Positions 1-5,144 of a stretch of 16,353 bases of DNA are shown in pieces. The position numbers and the translations under genes were made by a program. Within the stretch, counting starts at the first letter, position 1. The number at the start of each line of letters is the position of its first letter. The stretch lies in contig CAZFPB010000024.1 in assembly GCA_964520985.1 (NCBI GenBank), positions 1 to 16,353 of the forward strand, given 5' to 3'. Origin of the DNA: CAYSGL01 sp964520985. GTDB lineage: Bacteria > Pseudomonadota > Alphaproteobacteria > Micavibrionales > Micavibrionaceae. A model generated the notes under the pieces. It saw only the letters and a list, made by a program, of their open reading frames with translations, was not told the DNA's origin and ran no database searches.

Positions 1-127
1 GAACAACACGAGCATGAGGCAGACCGCGCGCAGCACGGCCTCCCTGACGGTCGTGAAATGACAAAACGTATGGGGCCAACACTGCCCTGGAAAAACGCTC
101 TGCCAAAAAGGGTTGATTGGCGGTCAC
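1..127 (-). CDS. Possible partial gene at left edge, unassigned
   Basis: A GTG at 127-125 overlaps the stop of the 38-aa membrane protein gene (GTGA) and opens a frame that stays open to the window edge (about 42 codons). Its composition is less GC-rich at third positions than its neighbours and the product is not recognisable. A competing frame on the same strand, beginning at a GTG at 36-34 just after a GGGAGG (44-39), gives a hydrophobic start (VLRAVCLMLVLF) that would fit another small membrane protein, but the SD-to-start spacing of 2 nt is poor. The minus operon probably continues past the edge; which frame is used cannot be decided here. Confidence 0.25.
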   Translation of the reverse strand, partial: MTANQPFLAERFSRAVLAPYVLSFHDRQGGRAARGLPHARVV

Positions 128-240
128 GGTTGCCACCACGCGATCAGGTCGGGAACCGCAATCGCAATGAGCCCGATAATGCCAATGACCGTGAACCAAC
201 TGGCAAGGGTCAGGCCAAGGATGATGGTGCCTCGGTTCAT
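124..240 (-). CDS. Small membrane protein, 38 aa
   Basis: A 38-residue frame whose centre is one hydrophobic segment (about residues 5-29, rich in I, L, G, A and V) followed by a short tail ending in AWWQP. It predicts a single-pass inner-membrane peptide. The ATG (240-238) overlaps the stop of the upstream 36-aa gene as ATGA, and a GGAG lies 7 nt upstream, so the start is well placed. It is the last clearly supported gene of the minus-strand early operon led by the Cro-like gene. The function is unknown; two consecutive micro-membrane proteins in an early phage operon suggest a role in host membrane physiology, exclusion or lysis timing, which is inference only. Confidence 0.6.
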   Translation of the reverse strand: MNRGTIILGLTLASWFTVIGIIGLIAIAVPDLIAWWQP

Positions 241-347
241 GAAAATGCTCCAAGCATTGCAGCCGCCAGACACACAACTGCAGCTCCAGCACACAGACCG
301 GCTAGGACGTTCAGGAGGTTGGATTGATGGGTGCGGGAAAGGGTCAT
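237..347 (-). CDS. Small membrane protein, 36 aa
   Basis: A 36-residue frame: a short polar N-terminus (MTLSRTHQSN) and one hydrophobic helix from about residue 11 to 34, rich in Ala, Leu, Val and Gly, with two Cys (19 and 26). Both ends are fixed by 4-bp overlaps: its ATG (347-345) overlaps the TGA of the GapR-like gene, and its TGA (239-237) overlaps the ATG of the next 38-aa gene. This double coupling is the main reason to call it. No family is recognised. Expected to be a single-pass inner-membrane peptide translated by re-initiation. Confidence 0.6.
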   Translation of the reverse strand: MTLSRTHQSNLLNVLAGLCAGAAVVCLAAAMLGAFS

Positions 348-634
348 GCTACGGCCCTCACGTGCGCGACACGCGCGAGGGCGGCGCGGTAGAGGTCAAC
401 TTCGGCCTCAAACTCCTCGTCAGCAGCGGCCTTCTGCGCATCCTGCGCATCACGCTCGCGACGGAATGCTTCGCGCGCCGTCTTGGGCGTGAGGCCTTGC
501 GATTTCAGTTCGGCCATCAGCTCCTTGGCGTCGTCGGATGCGGCCTGCTTGGCTTCCTCGATGTTGAGCCAGCGGCGATACCCGCTCTGAAGGACTTCTT
601 CGGCAACGCTCACGGTCTCGGGTTTACTGGTCAT
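344..634 (-). CDS. GapR-like (DUF2312-type) DNA-binding protein
   Basis: A 96-aa, highly charged, mostly helical protein. Residues about 33-88 (from SDDAKELMAELKSQGL through KTAREAFRRERD to EVDLYRAAL) follow the pattern of the GapR DNA-binding domain: an acidic helix, a K-x-x-G turn, an R-rich helix and a closing D-L-Y-x-x-A-L. GapR is a nucleoid protein of alphaproteobacteria that binds overtwisted, AT-rich DNA ahead of replication and transcription forks and helps topoisomerases. The start at 634 is preferred over an upstream in-frame ATG at 712 because it makes an ATGA overlap with the stop of the DUF551-like gene. A phage copy could aid replication or reshape the host nucleoid (inference). 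The family assignment is by eye. Confidence 0.55.
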   Translation of the reverse strand: MTSKPETVSVAEEVLQSGYRRWLNIEEAKQAASDDAKELMAELKSQGLTPKTAREAFRRERDAQDAQKAAADEEFEAEVDLYRAALARVAHVRAVA

Positions 635-879
635 GATGCGACCGGAGAATTTGGAGCCGGAGGGCTTGGGAGGGGCATCCAATGAGTGGCTTCGATAAAC
701 GCCCCGGTCCAAGTTGCTGCGGAAACGCAGAAGGCGCTGTCCATCGGCTCGTAATAGCCCGTGTAGATGCCATTGCGCAGAAATCGGATCATGCCTTTGG
801 GGTGATCCTCAATGCGCCCAAAGATCAGGATAGGCGTGCCATCCTTCGGCGCGGTGCTGATGTCCTGCCACTTGCTCAT
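631..879 (-). CDS. DUF551-like small phage protein
   Basis: An 82-aa protein opening with WQDISTAPKDGTPIL and ending with THWMPLPSPP. This pair of motifs, with a variable middle describing one small beta-rich domain, is typical of DUF551-like proteins, widespread in phage and prophage early regions; their function is not established. The ATG at 879-877 overlaps the stop of the Cro-like gene (ATGA) and its own stop overlaps the GapR-like gene the same way, so the three are translationally coupled and expressed from the same rightward-type early promoter. Confidence 0.75.
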   Translation of the reverse strand: MSKWQDISTAPKDGTPILIFGRIEDHPKGMIRFLRNGIYTGYYEPMDSAFCVSAATWTGAFIEATHWMPLPSPPAPNSPVAS

Positions 880-1085
880 GCCGCCACCTTCGGCAGAAAC
901 GCGGTGACCGGAACATCACCATCAGTCGCGGCGCTCACGCGCTGCAAAAGCTCAATGGTCGCGTTCTGCTTTCCGCCAATGAGCCGGTACAGCGTCATGC
1001 GGCTGCATCCCGCCCGTTTGGCGATTGCGTCCATGGAATGCCCCGGTCGGGAGGCGTATTCTAGCAATGGGTGTTTGTGTGCCAT
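876..1085 (-). CDS. Cro-like HTH regulator
   Basis: A 69-aa protein with one helix-turn-helix at about residues 16-40 (MDAIAKRAGCSRMTLYRLIGG) and a short C-terminal tail, the usual size and shape of a Cro-type repressor. It diverges from the HTH repressor at 1179, with two operators between them, and heads the minus-strand early operon. The frame is open back to 1298, but the ATG at 1085 gives the Cro-sized product, follows the operators, and excludes sequence that overlaps the divergent repressor gene. An AGAGGG lies only 1-2 nt before this ATG, too close for ideal SD pairing; the promoter predicted at 1119-1091 would start the mRNA at or next to the ATG, so it may be leaderless. Confidence 0.75.
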   Translation of the reverse strand: MAHKHPLLEYASRPGHSMDAIAKRAGCSRMTLYRLIGGKQNATIELLQRVSAATDGDVPVTAFLPKVAA

Positions 1086-1090
1086 GCCCT

Positions 1091-1119
1091 CTTGTAACGG
1101 CTGGCGTGACAGTTTGCAA
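1091..1119 (-). promoter_or_regulatory. Candidate early promoter of the cro operon (PR-type)
   Basis: Read on the minus strand: -35 TTGCAA (1119-1114), a 17-bp spacer, -10 TACAAG (1096-1091). Operator 1 fills the spacer and overlaps the first four bases of the -10. The layout is identical, base for base in spacing, to the promoter at 2159-2187 (TTGACG, 17 bp, TACAAC, operator 4 in the same position), which is the strongest argument for both. The expected transcript start lies at or beside the cro ATG (1085). Confidence 0.55.
1093..1111. promoter_or_regulatory. Operator 1 (repressor/Cro site)
   Basis: TGTAACGGCTGGCGTGACA, a 19-bp pseudo-palindrome: half-sites TGTAACG and CGTGACA around a 5-bp spacer. 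It is identical over all 19 bp to the reverse complement of operator 3 at 2135-2153. It sits inside the predicted cro promoter, between -35 and -10, where binding would block transcription. Confidence 0.8.
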
Positions 1120-1127
1120 TATCTATT

Positions 1128-1146
1128 TGTAACGCCTGACGTGACC
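1128..1146. promoter_or_regulatory. Operator 2 (repressor/Cro site)
   Basis: TGTAACG, spacer CCTGA, CGTGACC: the second copy in the divergent intergenic region, same orientation as operator 1 and 35 bp from it centre to centre. It overlaps the -35 position of the repressor promoter; its centre (1137) is at about -42 if transcription starts at the repressor ATG (1179). A lone half-site-like TGTTACA follows at 1151-1157 and might be a weak third site. Confidence 0.75.
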
Positions 1147-1172
1147 ACGATGTTACAGCGGCCCGATATAAT
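1144..1172 (+). promoter_or_regulatory. Candidate repressor promoter (PRM-type), leaderless
   Basis: A consensus -10 TATAAT lies at 1167-1172, seven bases before the repressor ATG. The corresponding -35 position (1144-1149, ACCACG) does not resemble TTGACA and is overlapped by operator 2. A good -10 with no -35 next to a bound-repressor site is the layout of an activator-dependent promoter such as lambda PRM. There is no SD between the -10 and the ATG, so the transcript would begin at the start codon. Confidence 0.6.
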
Positions 1173-1178
1173 GCAGGC

Positions 1179-1529
1179 ATGAGTGATCGTGGCCTTGGAA
1201 AGCACTACCTGCGGGCGTGGCGCAATTATCGCGACCTGTCGCTGCGCGACCTTGCGAACCGTATGGAGATCGAGCCGGGTGTGCCGCTCATGTCTCACGC
1301 CAATATTGGGCGCGTGGAAAAGGGCGAGCAGCCCTATACCCAGGAATTGCTTGAGGCGGCTGCGGTCGCACTCGGAACTACGGTCACCGACCTACTGACC
1401 GTCGATCCTCAGATTGATGATGCGGTCGCGCAGCTCACGACGATATTGCGGGCGGCTTCCGGGCCGGAGCAGGAAATGGCCCTGCGGGTCGTTCGAGAGA
1501 TGCTCGCCAAGACAGGCACCAATGGCTGA
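1179..1529 (+). CDS. Lysogeny-type HTH (XRE) repressor, short form
   Basis: A 116-aa protein with an XRE/lambda-repressor-like HTH domain at about residues 8-75: LSLRDLANRM (helices 1-2), SHANIGRVEKGEQPY (recognition helix and following turn), then ELLEAAAVALGTTVTDLL. The remaining 40 residues form a helical tail, probably for dimerisation. There is no S24/LexA-type peptidase domain, so RecA-stimulated self-cleavage is not expected. Its position, divergent from the Cro-like gene and between two operator pairs, makes it the likely prophage repressor. The ATG at 1179 lacks an SD and lies 7 nt after a TATAAT, pointing to a leaderless mRNA. Its stop overlaps the next gene. Confidence 0.8.
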   Translation: MSDRGLGKHYLRAWRNYRDLSLRDLANRMEIEPGVPLMSHANIGRVEKGEQPYTQELLEAAAVALGTTVTDLLTVDPQIDDAVAQLTTILRAASGPEQEMALRVVREMLAKTGTNG

Positions 1530-1701
1530 CGCACCCTTCCCCGATCAACTCGAAGCCGCCGCGAACGATATCGACGCGCTATCGAAAAATCAGGTCCAGG
1601 TGTTGCTGCGTCGAGCTGCGATCCGGTTGCGTGAGCAGAGCAAGGTCTTAGCGACCGTTCGGGCAGAGATTGCCGCCGTGGTGGATGAGTTGCCGAGCTA
1701 A
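1522..1701 (+). CDS. 59-aa helical protein co-expressed with the repressor
   Basis: Starts at ATG 1522, inside the last codons of the repressor gene (8-bp overlap), so it is coupled to it and would be made in the lysogen. The product is a single amphipathic-helix-rich small protein with many Ala, Leu, Arg and Glu (for example LRRAAIRLREQSKVLATVRAE) and no cysteine or membrane segment. No family is recognised. Genes in this place are often immunity or exclusion accessories (lambda rex is the classic positional analogue) or repressor modulators; that is inferred from position only. Confidence 0.6.
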   Translation: MADAPFPDQLEAAANDIDALSKNQVQVLLRRAAIRLREQSKVLATVRAEIAAVVDELPS

Positions 1702-2039
1702 CCCGCCTGCGCTCTTACCCTCTTATCTAATATTTGACCGTTGGAGAGTCCGGAGCAAAAGGCATAGGAGGACTAAGCCCCGTGCTTTGCAGCATCCGAG
1801 GTTAGCCCCTACACCCTCACGATCTTGACCGCCGGAGCCGCCCGTCGCTTTAGGCCGATTGGTGAAAGATCAATTCCCAATCGTTGACCGCACTTTATCG
1901 TCGCCCTGATCTGGCAACGGCAGCGCCCCTTCGGTCTTTCGGAGTGGGGCTATCCATATGCTGCGCCCGGTGGTAAGATGATACCGCTATCCAAAGCAGT
2001 CGAGCCGCCACCGTCATTAAACCGACCGGCTCTAAACAG
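1702..2039 (+). ncRNA. Structured non-coding region, possible small RNA
   Basis: No convincing reading frame exists on either strand between the 59-aa gene and the early promoter; only frames of about 22 codons or less were found. The stretch contains a 7-bp inverted repeat (CGATTGG 1856-1862 with CCAATCG 1877-1883), a GC-clamped hairpin (GCCCC 1925-1929 with GGGGC 1946-1950) and three copies of TTGACCG (1734, 1825, 1884). It ends at a strong terminator at 2040-2068. This fits either a long 3' untranslated region of the repressor transcript or an independent small RNA. None of the TTGACC boxes has a good -10 partner at 16-18 bp, so a separate promoter is unproven. Confidence 0.3.
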
Positions 2040-2068
2040 CCCCGCCTCGCAAGCGGGGTTTTTCTTTT
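2040..2068 (+). terminator. Rho-independent terminator of the repressor operon
   Basis: Perfect 6-bp stem CCCCGC (2040-2045) / GCGGGG (2053-2058) with a 7-nt loop, followed directly by TTTTTCTTTT. It separates the repressor transcript from the strong early promoter at 2159. Confidence 0.85.
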
Positions 2069-2134
2069 GCCAGCCGCAAATCATTGAAACCGACGCCTGC
2101 ACTGTAGCAGGTGATTCCTTGTCTGCAAAATAAT

Positions 2135-2153
2135 TGTCACGCCAGCCGTTACA
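2135..2153. promoter_or_regulatory. Operator 3 (repressor/Cro site)
   Basis: TGTCACG, spacer CCAGC, CGTTACA. Exact 19/19 reverse complement of operator 1. It ends 5 bp before the -35 box of the early promoter at 2159-2187. Confidence 0.8.
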
Positions 2154-2158
2154 AACGC

Positions 2159-2187
2159 TTGACGGCTGTCACGTCCTGCGTTACAAC
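2159..2187 (+). promoter_or_regulatory. Candidate early promoter of the recombination/int operon (PL-type)
   Basis: -35 TTGACG (2159-2164), 17-bp spacer, -10 TACAAC (2182-2187). Operator 4 begins 2 bp after the -35 and overlaps four bases of the -10, exactly as operator 1 does in the cro promoter. The expected start near 2194 leaves a short leader with an SD (GGGAGAG, 2215-2221) before the first gene at 2228. Confidence 0.65.
2167..2185. promoter_or_regulatory. Operator 4 (repressor/Cro site)
   Basis: TGTCACG, spacer TCCTG, CGTTACA. Both half-sites are identical to those of operator 3; only the spacer differs. Centre-to-centre distance to operator 3 is 32 bp. It lies within the core of the early promoter. 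Confidence 0.8.
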
Positions 2188-2227
2188 TCCCATTATCGAA
2201 ACGCCCTCGGGCATGGGAGAGATGGAC

Positions 2228-2605
2228 ATGCAGACCAACCCAATGCAGATGGCCTGGAACGAATACCGCGACCAAGTCCGGCTGTTCGGTACTAAGCCAA
2301 CGAATTTCGGCAATCTGCTCAAGCAGTGCCATCGCCGGTTCCGCGCTGAGCGCCAGCAGGCCGAGACGAACGCGGCTTTTGCCGCTGCCGACGCCGCCAA
2401 GTTCAACCGTGAAATGCGCGGCTATCGCGCCGCCCCCAAGGCCATCCGCGCCGAGATCGATGCGGCCCGCGAGCAGTTGGCATTCCGCAAGACCGGGATG
2501 CTGTCGGGCGATCACGGCAAAGACATTGCGGCACTGGAAGCGCGGATCGATGCGCTGCTGTTCCCTGCCGAAATCATCCCATCCACACAGACAGAGGCGG
2601 CATAA
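2228..2605 (+). CDS. First gene of the early operon, helical protein of unknown function
   Basis: A 125-aa protein, largely alpha-helical, with a basic stretch (LLKQCHRRFRAERQQAET, residues 30-47) and an Ala/Glu/Arg-rich second half likely to form coiled coil. No family is recognised. The start is ATG 2228: it has GGGAGAG 6 nt upstream, whereas in-frame ATGs at 2213 and 2222 overlap or abut that SD. The frame is open further upstream, but that part contains the promoter and two operators. By position it is the analogue of lambda N (first gene after PL); antitermination is conceivable given the basic segment but is not shown by the sequence. Confidence 0.7.
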   Translation: MQTNPMQMAWNEYRDQVRLFGTKPTNFGNLLKQCHRRFRAERQQAETNAAFAAADAAKFNREMRGYRAAPKAIRAEIDAAREQLAFRKTGMLSGDHGKDIAALEARIDALLFPAEIIPSTQTEAA

Positions 2606-3004
2606 ATGGACACCAATGATATTCAGAAGCGCATTGACGCTGCCAGCCGCGCCGCGATTGCCAAGGGCATGATTACCCCATCCATCGAGTTTCGCCTCGT
2701 CTCCGAAGCGGATGCTGTAGCCCGTATTTTTTGGGCTAAGGACGAAACCAGCTTTTACCAAGACGCAAGCCATGGGTTCAAGGGTGAACATATGGTGGCC
2801 GTTCTCGACGCAATCGACGTATGGATCGCAGAGCGCCCGTCGCCCCAAGAGACCAAACTCCGCGCCTTCATGGACCGGCTGGACGAAGTGATCGACCTTG
2901 GCCGCAAATCCGGCATCGAAGTCGCTTTCGTCAATCCGCTTGTCGAGACGATGAAAAAGCTCAGCGAGAACGCGCTGACCTATCAGAAGGTCGCTGCGGA
3001 ATGA
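2606..3004 (+). CDS. Phage early protein of unknown function
   Basis: A 132-aa acidic, soluble protein. Its ATG follows the previous stop without a gap (TAAATG), with AGAGG about 8 nt upstream. The middle (FRLVSEADAVARIFWAKDETSFYQDASHGFKGEHMVAVLDAIDVWIAERPSP) looks like a compact alpha/beta fold and the C-terminal half is helical. No domain or catalytic motif is recognised. Its place in the operon ahead of the recombination genes is its only functional hint. Confidence 0.7.
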   Translation: MDTNDIQKRIDAASRAAIAKGMITPSIEFRLVSEADAVARIFWAKDETSFYQDASHGFKGEHMVAVLDAIDVWIAERPSPQETKLRAFMDRLDEVIDLGRKSGIEVAFVNPLVETMKKLSENALTYQKVAAE

Positions 3005-3032
3005 GCCCCGCCCTCTCCCTTGCAGGTGTGAA

Positions 3033-3365
3033 ATGAGCGGCCAGAGCAAGCACACGCCGGGGCCTTGGGCTGTCGAAGACCCGATGGGCGCTGATGTCGG
3101 GTTCTGGATCGTTCAGGACGGTCTTGAGGCGCGCCAGTGGTCATGTATCGCCATCGTCACCGACGACGAGGACGGAACCGCGCGAGACGAAGGCGGGCGC
3201 TTCATTGGTCGGAACGAGCAGCGCGCTAACGCCCGCCTGATCGCCGCCGCTCCTGAGATGCTGGAAGCGCTCCGCACAATGGAGATGGCCGAAAGTCTCT
3301 CGGAAATCGAGGAGGCACTTCGCGTCGGTCAAGCCGCCCTCGCCAAAGCCGAGGGCCGGGCATGA
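3033..3365 (+). CDS. HTPGPW-type phage early protein
   Basis: A 110-aa protein with the paired motifs HTPGPW (residues 7-12) and NARLIAAAPEMLEALRTM (from about residue 66). This combination marks a very common family of small phage and prophage proteins of unknown function, usually encoded in early operons. The region between is beta-rich (DVGFWIVQDGLE, WSCIAIVTDDEDG). The stop overlaps the next small gene as ATGA. A short AGG-containing SD precedes the ATG. Confidence 0.8.
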   Translation: MSGQSKHTPGPWAVEDPMGADVGFWIVQDGLEARQWSCIAIVTDDEDGTARDEGGRFIGRNEQRANARLIAAAPEMLEALRTMEMAESLSEIEEALRVGQAALAKAEGRA

Positions 3366-3496
3366 CCTTCACCGTCCAGATCGGCTCTGGCCGCCCGCTG
3401 TTTCCACCCATTTCAGACTTCCGCACTGATCCTCGGACAGCGTGGAAGCCCCTGCCCGCCAGTTCTCAATCTCAAAAGGAGGCTCGGAAGCTATGA
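3362..3496 (+). CDS. 44-aa protein bridging two genes
   Basis: A frame of 44 codons too short for usual thresholds. Its ATG overlaps the stop of the HTPGPW gene (ATGA at 3362-3365) and its stop overlaps the ATG of the next gene (ATGA at 3493-3496). It therefore fills the gap exactly and looks like a real coupled gene. The product is proline- and serine-rich with a basic C-terminus (SQKEARKL) and no predicted fold. Alternatively it is only a translated spacer that carries the ribosome to the AAGGAGG (3476-3482) of the next gene. Confidence 0.5.
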   Translation: MTFTVQIGSGRPLFPPISDFRTDPRTAWKPLPASSQSQKEARKL

Positions 3497-4227
3497 GCCA
3501 GGTACTCTCCGTCACCGGCAATGATCGCATTAAACCCGGTGCCAACATGTCGCCGTTCGATCTGATCGTTGGTGAAATCGACGCCTTCTATGATGAGGCC
3601 AAGAACTGGGCTTCGGATGGCTTTGTCATCGATAGCCAGGAACAAGCCGACCAGATCGACATGCTGGACAAGGCATTGCTCAAGGCCAGCCAAGATGCGG
3701 ACGCACTGCGCATTGAGGAAAAGCGCCCGCTAGATGAGCAGATCAAGGCCATTCAGGCGCGGTTCAATCCGTATATCGAAAAGGGCAAGGGCAAGGTCGA
3801 TATGGCCCGGTCCAGCCTCAAGGCGCTTCTGACCGCATGGCGCACCGCGCAGCAGGCCAAGAAGGACGCCGAGGCGCGCCGCATCCGCGAAGAAGCCGAA
3901 GCGGCAGAGCGGGCCGCGCAGCAGGCGTTTGCCCAGAGCAACGTTGCCGACATTGAGCAGCGCGAGGAAGCCGAACGCATGGCTGAGCGCGCCGCTGATC
4001 TGGCGAAGCAGGCGAAGCAGGCGAACAAGGCCGCCACGACGAACACCGGCCTGCGCACCAGCTACGTGCCGGTGCTGACCGATCTGAACGCCGCGATCAA
4101 ACACTATTGGGCCGAGGACCGGGACAGCTTCGCGGAACTCGTCACCCAATTGGCCAAGGACGATGTGCGCATACGCCACAAGCGAGAAATCCCCGGATTC
4201 CGCGTCGATACCGTGAAGGGAGCATAA
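3493..4227 (+). CDS. Coiled-coil protein paired with the ERF annealase
   Basis: A 244-aa protein. The N-terminal part (residues 20-110) carries a motif common in phage proteins encoded next to recombinases: IDSQEQADQIDMLDKAL, then EEKRPLDEQIKAIQARFNPY. Residues about 118-182 form a long Ala/Glu/Arg coiled coil, and the C-terminus ends in an IPGF motif. Start ATG 3493 has AAGGAGG 10 nt upstream and makes an ATGA overlap with the 44-aa gene; the frame is open upstream to 3442 but that start has no such support. Just upstream of the ERF gene, it probably acts with it in DNA annealing or replication, possibly as a structural or nuclease-associated partner; biochemical role unknown. Confidence 0.7.
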   Translation: MSQVLSVTGNDRIKPGANMSPFDLIVGEIDAFYDEAKNWASDGFVIDSQEQADQIDMLDKALLKASQDADALRIEEKRPLDEQIKAIQARFNPYIEKGKGKVDMARSSLKALLTAWRTAQQAKKDAEARRIREEAEAAERAAQQAFAQSNVADIEQREEAERMAERAADLAKQAKQANKAATTNTGLRTSYVPVLTDLNAAIKHYWAEDRDSFAELVTQLAKDDVRIRHKREIPGFRVDTVKGA

Positions 4228-4229
4228 TT

Positions 4230-5102
4230 ATGGGTGCTGTTCAAAAGATCGACGCGCAGGAAGTCGCGCACACCAATATCATCACGCCGCAAGACATGAT
4301 CCAGCAGGCAATCGCCAGCGGGTCGGGCGTCGAGGTCATGGAGCGGCTTCTAGCTCTCCAAGAGCGCCACGACGCATTCCAGGCCCGCAAGGCGTTCGAT
4401 GACGCCATGGCCGATCTGCGCAAGACGCTGCCAAAGATCACCAAGAGCCGCGAAGTGGATTTCACCGGAAAGACCGGCATTCGAACCCAGTATCGGTTCG
4501 AGGATTTGGCCGAAATCACTGAGGCACTATCCGAGCCTATGTCAGCCGTTGGCTTGTCGTGGCGCTGGTACACCGAAAACGTGCAGGGAGGCGTCAAGGT
4601 GACTTGCCGCATCACGCACCGCGCGGGGCATTTCGAGGAAACCAGCCTTGTCGGGCCGCTCGACGCGTCGGGCAACAAAAACCCGATCCAGGCTATCGGC
4701 AGCGCCGTGAGCTATTTGCAGCGCTACACGATCAAGGCCGCTGTCGGCATTGCCGCATCGCACGATGATGATGCGCAGGAAGTCGGCAAACGCCGCGATC
4801 CAGAGCCGCGCCAGCCTACCGACAACAGTCGGGCCGTCCTTGCGGGCTTCGACAGCGAAATCCAAGCCGCCGGTAACAGCGCAATGTTGCAGGCCATCTG
4901 GAAGCGCATCGAGGCGTCCACGCTGTCCGATGCGCAGTGCGACGAGCTGAGCTCCATCATCAATACGCGGCTCGCCCGCCTCAAGTCCAAGGCAGCGCCC
5001 CAGACCGAGCAGCAATCGGCAGACCCGTTCGGCTTTGACCAGATGGAGCGCGAAATTCCCTTCGGTGGCGAACGCGATCCCGCCGATTACCTCCGAGCCT
5101 AG
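4230..5102 (+). CDS. erf: ERF-family single-strand annealing protein
   Basis: A 290-aa protein with the ERF signature: a helical N-terminus, YRFEDLAEITEALSEPM (residues 88-104), the beta-rich core including VTCRITHRAGHFEETSL, and the hallmark GSAVSYLQRYTIKAAVGIA (157-175). ERF proteins form rings that anneal complementary single strands, giving RecA-independent homologous recombination and genome circularisation, as in phage P22. The C-terminal third is polar and variable and ends in a short acidic tail, a frequent site for binding host SSB or partner proteins. Start ATG 4230 has GAAGGGAG 7 nt upstream; the frame is open upstream but overlaps the preceding gene. No exonuclease gene is evident beside it. 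Confidence 0.92.
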   Translation: MGAVQKIDAQEVAHTNIITPQDMIQQAIASGSGVEVMERLLALQERHDAFQARKAFDDAMADLRKTLPKITKSREVDFTGKTGIRTQYRFEDLAEITEALSEPMSAVGLSWRWYTENVQGGVKVTCRITHRAGHFEETSLVGPLDASGNKNPIQAIGSAVSYLQRYTIKAAVGIAASHDDDAQEVGKRRDPEPRQPTDNSRAVLAGFDSEIQAAGNSAMLQAIWKRIEASTLSDAQCDELSSIINTRLARLKSKAAPQTEQQSADPFGFDQMEREIPFGGERDPADYLRA

Positions 5103-5112
5103 TTCACCAGAA

Positions 5113-5144
5113 GTCCGGTGCATCTGCCCCCAGGTGCATCGGAC
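5113..5144 (+). promoter_or_regulatory. Strong intercistronic RNA hairpin
   Basis: A 13-bp stem with two G-U wobbles: GTCCGGTGCATCT (5113-5125) pairs with AGGTGCATCGGAC (5132-5144) around the loop GCCCCC. It starts 11 nt after the erf stop and ends directly before the SD (GGGAG, 5145-5149) of the next gene at 5158. No T-tract follows, so it is not a normal terminator; it could set mRNA stability, be an RNase III site or tune translation of the downstream gene. Confidence 0.7.

Noticed and set aside
113..685. 190-codon open frame on the plus strand
   Set aside because: It lies antisense to the coupled GapR-like and micro-membrane genes, has no SD, and its translation resembles no protein; it is a GC-driven shadow.
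1151..1157. Third operator in the repressor-cro intergenic region
   Set aside because: Only one half-site-like TGTTACA is present; the partner half at the 5-bp spacing is absent on both sides, so it is mentioned only as a possible weak site.
1086..1298. N-terminal extension of the Cro-like frame back to 1298
   Set aside because: It overlaps the divergent repressor gene, its promoter and both operators; the shorter product has the normal Cro size.
1740..1815. Possible tRNA or tmRNA-like sequence
   Set aside because: Neither strand shows a T-loop GTTCGA-type motif or a paired acceptor stem of suitable length.
2081..3055. 324-codon open frame on the minus strand
   Set aside because: It is antisense to two genes with good starts and covers the operators, early promoter and leader, so it is a shadow frame.
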